Positions 58,031 through 64,000 of a stretch of 64,000 nucleotides of DNA are shown piece after piece (the first letter of the stretch is position 1; the number at the start of each line of letters is the position of its first letter). A model generated the notes under the pieces. That model was not told the origin of the DNA. It saw nothing but the letters and a program-made list of their open reading frames with translations, and made no database searches. The stretch lies in assembly GCA_965223735.1 (NCBI GenBank), contig OZ245010.1, positions 1,488,001 to 1,552,000 of the forward strand, written 5' to 3'. The position numbers and the translations under genes are program-made. The stretch comes from CAYFZO01 sp965223735 (GTDB lineage: Bacteria; Pseudomonadota; Gammaproteobacteria; Poriferisulfidales; Oxydemutatoraceae).

Positions 58031-58836
58031 AACGTCATTTGCTTGGGAACCTCTATGTACTCGGGGTTTATCTCAATTCCTACGGGAATGCGGCCAAGGC
58101 TTTCAGCAACCCTGTATGTGGTGCCGCTACCTATAAACGGGTCTAAAACAATGTCGCCTTCATCCGTAAACAACTCAATAAAAAATTCTGGCAACCAGTC
58201 AGGATATGCTGCGCTGTGTCCGGTATTGTGTGCGACCGGCGATTTGTGCAGTACATTGGATGGGTAAACCTTATCCTTCCCTTCCCATGCTGCAATTCTT
58301 CTTCCAATCTTTGAATGAGTAGCCGACTCTTGGCGTGATCGGTCATTTTCACTCATATTTTTAAGACGCGTATCCTTCCAGTCTCCGATAGGGATTTTGA
58401 CGGCATCTTGATTCATCTTGATGTCTTTGGTTTTGCTGAAATGAATGATGCGCTCCCATGCGTCTCTGAATCTGTATTTCCATTTCCCCGGTGCAGCCGT
58501 TGTCTTGTGCCAGATATATTCCTCAACCCATCTGAAACCAGTCTGCCTTTTTAAAGCCAATATCAGATCAAGCACGTATGTATGTCGTTCACCATCCACG
58601 GCTTTCTCTTTAATATTCAGCACAAAGGAACCTGAAGGCTTTAATATTCGATACATCTGTTCTGCACGAAGGCAAAACCAATCGACATAATCATCGGGGG
58701 ACACCCCGCCATAGGTGTGAATACGGGCATCGGCATACGGCGGGGATGTAACGATGAGGTCAATGCTATCAGCGGGCATTGACTTCATTACATCCAAACA
58801 ATCCCCGCAATGGATTTTGTTTACCCAGTCTTTCAC
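58027..58836 (-). CDS. DNA methyltransferase (beta-class amino-MTase) of IS cargo
   Basis: 269 residues from a GTG overlapping the transposase stop (GTGA). Motif IV SIDLIVTSPPYADARIHTYG (TSPPY) precedes motif I-like DIVLDPFIGSGTTYRVAESL and GRIPVGIEINPEYIEV. TSPPY suggests N4-cytosine or N6-adenine methylation. It would protect DNA from the neighbouring endonuclease; it is intact while the nuclease is not. Confidence 0.85.
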   Translation of the reverse strand: MKDWVNKIHCGDCLDVMKSMPADSIDLIVTSPPYADARIHTYGGVSPDDYVDWFCLRAEQMYRILKPSGSFVLNIKEKAVDGERHTYVLDLILALKRQTGFRWVEEYIWHKTTAAPGKWKYRFRDAWERIIHFSKTKDIKMNQDAVKIPIGDWKDTRLKNMSENDRSRQESATHSKIGRRIAAWEGKDKVYPSNVLHKSPVAHNTGHSAAYPDWLPEFFIELFTDEGDIVLDPFIGSGTTYRVAESLGRIPVGIEINPEYIEVPKQMTL

Positions 58837-59635
58837 GTGACCAGATCTTGATACCGCAACCGCTTGCCTGCCATGCTTCTTACGATGGCAGACATCTGGT
58901 CAGGTGTATTCAATTCACGGATGTTAAAGCGGCCTGAAAACTCGACCACATAGCGAGCCAAATGTTTCTCGTTCATGTGATGATATGTGCCGTGATACTC
59001 TCTTTTGAGTAATGCCCGGAATGACTCAATTCCATTTGTGTGGGCTTGATGGCGTACATACTCGCCGACTGAATGTTTGACTGTGGCATGGTCATACTCC
59101 CCCTTAAGCGACGTGTAGCTCTTGTGATCGTCAGTGTATATTGTTGTGTTGGGCTGAACGGATTTTGACACAAAGCTAGACAAGGTGCGGACAAACGTCT
59201 CGTCAATTTCCACGATGCCTTCCAGCTTTGCCCCTTCGACAAAGCCCTTGCGAATGCGTTGTGCCAGATGCCATGCGCTGGATTGCCTGATCTTCAGATC
59301 GCGGTGCGACTTCATGCTGGACACGCCCTTGAGACTGGTAGCAACCATGTAAATAGCGATTGCCCATTTCTGATAACTCAAGGGACTAGCCTGCATGACC
59401 GTACCTTTGCGGACGCTGAAGTGATGCCGACAATCCTTGCAGCGATAGGGCATGGGCTTCTTGTTTTTGATCACAGAGTAGCGTTCTGAACCGCAATCGG
59501 TACACTGTGCCATCCGGTCCAGCGTTCCTGCTCAAACCACTTCTCTGCCGTGTCGTCACCCGAGAACTTCTTGCACAGGTCAATAAGACTTATGTCTTCC
59601 CTGTAAAACTTGCCCGGACCTTTACCTTTACTCAT
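58833..59635 (-). pseudogene. IS1595-family transposase with N-terminal frameshift
   Basis: The open frame 58833-59513 (226 aa) carries the zinc ribbon CTDCGSERYSVIKNKKPMPY with RCKDCRHHF, the first Asp in GIVEIDETFV, second in TIYTDDHKSYTSL, and HTNGIESFRALLKREYHGTY. Upstream from ATG 59635 another frame encodes the expected family N-terminus (MSKGKGPGKFYREDISLIDL, AEKWFEQERWTG). The two join by a -1 shift near 59515, so either a mutation or programmed frameshifting is involved. Confidence 0.8.
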
Positions 59636-59733
59636 TTTACAACCCTCTTGCTAACTGCATTATGGATAGTTAAATGATATAAAATGCAGTTGAAATATCA
59701 AGACTTTTTGGCTAGTTTGCTAGATAATTCCCA

Positions 59734-59865
59734 TAGAAAGCGAGCCCGGCAAAGGCAGCGTGTTCCATTGCGACTTTCCTGCGAACCCGTCGCCGTAGGA
59801 GTTTGTGCGGCTTCGCGGATTGGTGCCGGCGGGCGGGGGAGTTCGCGCGGCTTCGCAGGCTGATG
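59734..59865 (+). repeat. Right-hand part of interrupted phoR 3' repeat
   Basis: Continues the third phoR-end copy from atagaaagcgagcccggcaa through cgtgttccattgcgactttc and the ggagtttgtgcgg motif up to the next gene's stop. More diverged than the copies left of the element. Confidence 0.8.
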
Positions 59866-60759
59866 TCAGCGCGCAAGAAGGGCGTGCAGTGCCTTGTCCA
59901 AAGTGGGATAACTGAATTCAAACCCCGCCTGCCGCAGCCGCTGGGGTATCACGTTCTGGCCTTTGAGCAGCAGGGTTTCGCCCATCTCGCCGAACAGCGA
60001 CTTCACCGCAAGGCGCGGCATCGGTATCCACGTTGCCCGGTGCAGCGCGCGTCCGAGCGCTTCGGTCAGTTCTTCATTGGTGACGGGAGACGGCGCGGTC
60101 AGGTTGAACGCGCCGCTTAACCGGTCGTCGCGCAGCAGGAAGTCAAAGGCGGACACGACGTCGTCGATGTGGATCCACGAGAACATCTGCCGACCGTCGC
60201 CCAATCGACCGCCGAGATTGAGGCGGAACGCGGGCAGCATGCGCTTGAGCGCGCCGCCGTTGTTACCCAGCACGACGCCGAGGCGGGCGATGCAGGTGCG
60301 CACATTCTCGTTTTGCGCGCGTAAAGCCGCCGTTTCCCATCGGGCGCAGAGTGTGTGGGTGAATTCGGGATGAGGCTGTGCCGTTTCATCCAGCGGGGTG
60401 GCGTCGTGCACCCCGTAATAGCCGATCGCCGAGGCGCTGATCAGCACTGCCGGCTTGCGCCTCAGGCGCGCCATCAGCGTTATGATCTTTTCCGTCGTCC
60501 CGACGCGGCTGTCGATCAGTGTTCGCTTGTAGGCGTTCGTCCATCTTTTAACGATCGGAGCGCCCGCGAGATTGATCACGGCGTCGATCCTGTCGTTTTC
60601 GCCGATCTCCTCCGGGTTGCCCAGGGCGCGTATGTTCGGCTCGTTTATCTTGTCCGGCCTGCGCGTCAGGATGGTGACCCGGTGTCCTTTTCCCTGCAAC
60701 CGCGGGATCAGCGCCCGGCCGATGAAACCGGTGCCGCCGGTGATCAGTATTTCCATCAT
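59866..60759 (-). CDS. TIGR01777-family NAD(P)-binding epimerase/SDR
   Basis: 297 residues from ATG 60759, overlapping the pstB stop (ATGA); a longer frame runs back into pstB but is a shadow. Rossmann motif EILITGGTGFIGRALIPRLQ, DAVINLAGAPIVKRWTNAYK, the S-Y pair in LISASAIGYYGVHD, and SWIHIDDVVSAFDFLLRD; the C-terminal DUF1731-type segment is GALHRATWIPMPRLAVKSLF. Known in E. coli as YfcH; physiological substrate unknown. It occupies the place where phoU is often found after pstB. Confidence 0.88.
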   Translation of the reverse strand: MMEILITGGTGFIGRALIPRLQGKGHRVTILTRRPDKINEPNIRALGNPEEIGENDRIDAVINLAGAPIVKRWTNAYKRTLIDSRVGTTEKIITLMARLRRKPAVLISASAIGYYGVHDATPLDETAQPHPEFTHTLCARWETAALRAQNENVRTCIARLGVVLGNNGGALKRMLPAFRLNLGGRLGDGRQMFSWIHIDDVVSAFDFLLRDDRLSGAFNLTAPSPVTNEELTEALGRALHRATWIPMPRLAVKSLFGEMGETLLLKGQNVIPQRLRQAGFEFSYPTLDKALHALLAR

Positions 60760-61571
60760 CCGAACCGTCCGGTGATGTATTGCTCGGTCAGTTCGTGCCG
60801 GGGGTTGGTGAAAATGCTGCCGGTATTGCCGATCTCGACCAGGTCGCCGAGATGAAAATAGGCGGTGCGTTGCGAGACGCGCGCCGCCTGCTGCATCGAG
60901 TGCGTGACGATCACGATGGCATAGTTCTTGCTGAGCTCGCCGATCAGTTCCTCGATCTTTGCGGTGGCGATCGGGTCGAGCGCCGAACACGGCTCATCCA
61001 TCAGGATGACTTCGGGGCCCACCGAGATGGCGCGGGCGATGCACAGCCTCTGCTGCTGTCCGCCCGAGAGGCTGGTGCCCGGGTGGTCGAGGCGGTCTTC
61101 GACCTCCTGCAGCAGCCCGGCCTTGTCAAGACTGTCGTGCACGACTTTGTCGAGCGCGTCGCGGTTTTCGGTCAGCCCATGGATGCGCGGCCCATAAGCG
61201 ACGTTGTCGTAGATGGATTTCGGGAACGGGTTCGGTTTTTGGAAGACCATCCCGATTTTCGCGCGCAACTCGACCACGTCCACTTTTTTGTCGTAGATGT
61301 TCTGGCCGTCGAGAACCACCTGCCCCGTGACCTGGCAGTTCTCGACGGTGTCGTTCATTCGGTTCAGGCAACGCAGCAGGGTGGACTTGCCGCAGCCCGA
61401 CGGTCCGATCATCGCGGTCACCTGATTGTTGCCGATGTCCATGCCGACGTTTTTGATCGCGTGCTTTTGATCGTAATGGACGTTGACGTCGTGGATGGAT
61501 ATGCGCGGATTTTCGATGCGGACGTCTCCGACCGTGGCGCCGCGGTCATCGTTTGTAGAGGTCTTGTTCAT
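60756..61571 (-). CDS. pstB: Phosphate ABC transporter ATPase PstB
   Basis: 271 residues: DVNVHYDQKHAIKNVGMDIG, Walker A MIGPSGCGKSTLLRCLNRMN, Q-loop AKIGMVFQKPNPFPKSIYDN, signature TSLSGGQQQRLCIARAI, Walker B VILMDEPCSALDPIATAKIE and the H-switch IVIVTHSMQQAARVSQRTAY. Third pst gene, 97 bp after pstA; that gap contains three near-repeats of a tgtagnnnctttgt(t/c)cag-like motif at 61557-61660. Confidence 0.97.
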   Translation of the reverse strand: MNKTSTNDDRGATVGDVRIENPRISIHDVNVHYDQKHAIKNVGMDIGNNQVTAMIGPSGCGKSTLLRCLNRMNDTVENCQVTGQVVLDGQNIYDKKVDVVELRAKIGMVFQKPNPFPKSIYDNVAYGPRIHGLTENRDALDKVVHDSLDKAGLLQEVEDRLDHPGTSLSGGQQQRLCIARAISVGPEVILMDEPCSALDPIATAKIEELIGELSKNYAIVIVTHSMQQAARVSQRTAYFHLGDLVEIGNTGSIFTNPRHELTEQYITGRFG

Positions 61572-61668
61572 GTCTATCGGTCGCTTGTAGCCACTTTGTT
61601 CGGGTTACTGGTCATTTGTAGTCTCTTTGTTCAGGTTTACCGGCTGTTTGTAGAGGCTTTGTCCACAT

Positions 61669-62940
61669 TCACCAGCGGCGCTCAAAGCGCTTGCGCAGGA
61701 TTATAGCGGTGATGTTGATCGCGATCAGCAGAGTGAGCAGCACGATGATTGCAGCCGCCGTGCGTTCGACAAAAGCGCGTTCCGGGCTTTTCGCCCATTG
61801 ATAGATCTGCACCGGCAACGCCGTCGAAGGGTCGGTGATTGTTGCCGGGATGTCCGCGATGAAGGCGACCATGCCAATCATCAGAAGCGGCGCGCTTTCG
61901 CCGAGCGCCTGCGCCATGCCGATGATCGAGCCGGTGAGTATACCGGGCATCGCCAGCGGCAGCACGTGATGCATCACCGTCTGCATGTGCGAAGCGCCGA
62001 GTCCCAGCGCCGCCTCGCGTATCGACGGTGGCACCGACTTGATCGAGGCGCGGCTGGCGATGATGATCGTCGGCAGCGTCATCAGCGAAAGGACGATGCC
62101 GCCGACCAGCGGGGTCGATCGCGGCAGGCCGAAGAAGTTGATGAACACGGCCAGTCCCAGCAGGCCGAAGATGATCGAAGGCACGGCGGCGAGGTTGTTG
62201 ATGTTGATTTCGATCAGGTCGGTGAAGCGGTTGCTGGGCGCGAACTCCTCGAGGTAGATGGCGGCGGCGATGCCGATCGGGAACGACAGCAGGAAGGTGA
62301 TCAGCAGGGCGCGCAGCGAGCCCGTGAGTGCGCCGAGAATGCCGGCCTGTTCGGGTTCGCGCGAGGCGCCGTGGGTGAACAGCGCGGTGTTGAATTGCTT
62401 CTCGAGGCGCTGTTCGGACAGCAGCCGGTCGATGCGCGCGATCGTGCGGTCGTTCAGGCGCCGTTCCGATTCCGCCAGCGTGCGGTCTATCTTGCCTTTG
62501 ACGAACTGATCGACTTCGTCGTCGGCGCTCAGCCATACCGACACCGTGCGGCCCACGAGATCCGGTTGCGCGGCGACCATGTTCTGCAATTCAAAGGGCG
62601 CGGCGATGCTGATGAGTCGCATCACCGCTTTCCTGTCGGCGCGGGAGGTCGCGTCCGGGAACATCGTCAGCAGCGAGCGCCTGATCGCCGGGTGAAAGTC
62701 GGCCCCGGTGAAATCCGCGGCGGCGGCTTGCGTGAACTCCGGCCCCGACAGGTCAACGTCGAGGCGCATCCTGGTCTGCTCGAAGGCGCTGTATCCGTTG
62801 CCGAGGATGGTGATGAACAGCAGCGCCAGAAAAGTCAGTGCCAGCGCGATCGATATGACGCCGTAAAGCTTGAACCGCCTTTCGGCGGCGTAGCGGCGCG
62901 CAAGCTTCTTCCTGAAGAGTTTTAACTGTTGCTCATTCAT
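61669..62940 (-). CDS. pstA: Phosphate ABC transporter permease PstA
   Basis: 423 residues, longer than the ~300 of E. coli: an N-terminal helix (LYGVISIALALTFLALLFIT) and a roughly 170-residue periplasmic-type insert precede the permease core. Core: GALTGSLRALLITFLLSFPI, GIAAAIYLEEFAPSNRFTDL, IFGLLGLAVFINFFGLPRST and the EAA loop IREAALGLGASHMQTVMHHV. This extended form is common in alphaproteobacteria and some gammaproteobacteria. Overlaps pstC by 8 bp. Confidence 0.94.
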   Translation of the reverse strand: MNEQQLKLFRKKLARRYAAERRFKLYGVISIALALTFLALLFITILGNGYSAFEQTRMRLDVDLSGPEFTQAAAADFTGADFHPAIRRSLLTMFPDATSRADRKAVMRLISIAAPFELQNMVAAQPDLVGRTVSVWLSADDEVDQFVKGKIDRTLAESERRLNDRTIARIDRLLSEQRLEKQFNTALFTHGASREPEQAGILGALTGSLRALLITFLLSFPIGIAAAIYLEEFAPSNRFTDLIEININNLAAVPSIIFGLLGLAVFINFFGLPRSTPLVGGIVLSLMTLPTIIIASRASIKSVPPSIREAALGLGASHMQTVMHHVLPLAMPGILTGSIIGMAQALGESAPLLMIGMVAFIADIPATITDPSTALPVQIYQWAKSPERAFVERTAAAIIVLLTLLIAINITAIILRKRFERRW

Positions 62941-64000
62941 ATTTTTCCCGGTATTTCCTGACGGTTCTCAGCGCGATCATGTTCAGCGTCAGGGTGGCGA
63001 AGAACAAAGTGAGCCCGAGCGCGAACGCCGCGAGCGTTTTCGGGCTGTCGAATTCCTGGTCGCCGACCAGCAGGGTGACGATCTGCACGGTGACCGTCGT
63101 CACCGCTTCAAACGGGTTGGCCGTCAGTTTGGCCGCAAAGCCGGCGGCCATCACCACGATCATGGTTTCGCCGATCGCGCGCGAGACTGCCAGCAACACG
63201 CTGCCGACAATGCCCGGCAGCGCGGCCGGCACGATCACCTTGATCACGGTCTCCACGCGCGTCGCGCCCAGCGCGTAGGAACCTTCGCGCAACGATTGCG
63301 GCACCGCGTTGATCACGTCGTCCGACAGCGACGAGATGAACGGGATGATCATAATCCCCATCGTCAGCCCCGCGGCGAGTGCGCTCTCGGATGACACGCT
63401 CAGGCCGAACGCCTCCCCGGCCTCGCGTAGTGCCGGCGCGACGGTCAGCGCCGCGAAGAAGCCATAGACGACGGTCGGGACGCCCGCGAGCACTTCCAGC
63501 ATCGGTTTCACCGTCGCGCGGGTCGTCGCCCCGGCGTATTCCGACAGATACAGCGCCGACATCAGCCCGATCGGCACCGCCACCAGCATCGCGATCAGCG
63601 AGATCAGTATGGTCCCGGCAAACAGCGGCACCGAGCCGAATGATCCCGGCGTCGCCTGCGGCGCCCAAGTGGTGCCGAACAGGAACTCAAACACCGACAC
63701 CGAACCGAAAAAGCGCAGGCTCTCAAACAGCACCGACATGATGATGCCGATCGTGGTCAGGACCGCGATGGTCGAGCACAGCAGCAATATGAATTTCACG
63801 AAGGCCTCGACCCGTCGGCGCGCGTTGAAGTGCGGATGTAATCGCCGCAACGCCCGCACTGCGCCGATGGCGAGCAGCGAAGCGAGGATAATCGCGAGCG
63901 CGGTGCGGCTGGTTTGCTTGAGATGGCGGTAAGCTGCGACGGCCGCGGCAATGCGGGGTTCGCTGTCCTGCATCCCGACCGGCCGGGTCCCGGTAATCTG
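62933..64000 (-). CDS. pstC: Phosphate ABC transporter permease PstC, 5' end beyond window
   Basis: From an internal ATG at 63973 the protein is 346 aa, but the frame stays open to the window edge (QITGTRPVG before the Met), and extended PstC proteins that pair with long PstA usually start further upstream, so I treat it as partial. Permease core: VEAFVKFILLLCSTIAVLTT, FEFLFGTTWAPQ, LMSALYLSEYAGATTRATVK, LEVLAGVPTVVYGFFAALTV and the EAA loop LREGSYALGATRVETVIKVI. pstS would be expected upstream, outside the window. Confidence 0.93.
   Translation of the reverse strand, partial: QITGTRPVGMQDSEPRIAAAVAAYRHLKQTSRTALAIILASLLAIGAVRALRRLHPHFNARRRVEAFVKFILLLCSTIAVLTTIGIIMSVLFESLRFFGSVSVFEFLFGTTWAPQATPGSFGSVPLFAGTILISLIAMLVAVPIGLMSALYLSEYAGATTRATVKPMLEVLAGVPTVVYGFFAALTVAPALREAGEAFGLSVSSESALAAGLTMGIMIIPFISSLSDDVINAVPQSLREGSYALGATRVETVIKVIVPAALPGIVGSVLLAVSRAIGETMIVVMAAGFAAKLTANPFEAVTTVTVQIVTLLVGDQEFDSPKTLAAFALGLTLFFATLTLNMIALRTVRKYREKYE

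Larger units (their letters stand above)
57187..59733 (-). mobile_element. IS1595-type element carrying a restriction-modification cargo
   Basis: Left end gggaattatccagtaaactg and right end (reverse complement gggaattatctagcaaacta) form inverted repeats of about 24 bp with few mismatches. The 8-bp sequence atagaaag flanks both sides (57179-57186 and 59734-59741), the target duplication expected for this family. Length 2547 bp. It holds, on the minus strand, transposase, DNA methyltransferase and restriction endonuclease genes that overlap by 4 bp each. The target was a copy of the duplicated phoR 3' end. Confidence 0.9.

Noticed and set aside
1..64000. tRNA or rRNA genes
   Set aside because: No cloverleaf-like or rRNA-like sequence was noticed in the intergenic regions; a covariance-model scan was not possible.

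Overview
The window reads as a high-GC proteobacterial chromosome, most likely gammaproteobacterial. This is inferred from gene content and order (pyrR-ruvX-gshB, a tkt-gap-pgk-pyk-fba sugar-phosphate cluster, MoxR/Bat genes, egtBC/egtD, phoBR plus pst); no database was searched. It alternates housekeeping blocks with three large accessory insertions.

Layout. 0-6 kb: 3' part of an ApbE flavin transferase, a FetB-type permease, a 72-bp tandem repeat and a decayed surface-protein fragment, then dinB, and pyrR-ruvX-gshB on the minus strand. 6-15 kb: tkt, gap, pgk and pyk, an AT-rich insert with an ImmA/IrrE-type metallopeptidase gene, then class I aldolase. 14.7-21.65 kb: MoxR, DUF58, DUF4381, BatA, BatB/C and BatD, largely coupled by overlapping stop/start codons.

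21.65-33.6 kb is the most unusual part: a decayed but heavily amplified diversity-generating retroelement (DGR). It has five secreted target proteins with a formylglycine-generating-enzyme (FGE)/C-type-lectin-like fold. Each ends in a variable region whose differing codons are nearly all NNC, the mark of adenine-specific mutagenesis of AAC codons. Each is followed by a pair of GC-rich hairpins and an avd gene or avd 5' fragment. Two avd-RT cassettes are present. Both reverse transcriptases are cut at the same residue by an IS1634-type element and lack the YxDD catalytic block, and no template repeat is visible. One target is fused to a serine hydrolase and lies downstream of a lipoprotein gene preceded by a 21-base poly-C tract. 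The island sits between batD and nadC, whose convergent 3' ends are duplicated on both sides.

33.6-51.6 kb: nadC, a DUF4143 ATPase, then a type III-like modification gene and its helicase-nuclease partner separated by about 10 kb of other apparent defence genes: an AAA15 ATPase with a PIN nuclease; a ubiquitin-like cassette (multiubiquitin, E2, JAB-E1, DUF6527); a Schlafen/AlbA ATP-binding protein; and an IetAS-like AAA ATPase plus subtilase pair. Fragments of the res 5' end and the mod 3' end mark the joints, which suggests two related cargo-carrying R-M loci were merged.

51.6-64 kb: ergothioneine genes egtB-egtC and divergent egtD, then phoB-phoR. The phoR 3' end is tandemly duplicated and interrupted by a 2547-bp IS1595-type element with inverted repeats, an 8-bp target duplication and an Eco47II-like restriction-modification cargo. 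An SDR epimerase and pstB, pstA and pstC follow on the minus strand. No tRNA, rRNA or CRISPR array was recognised.
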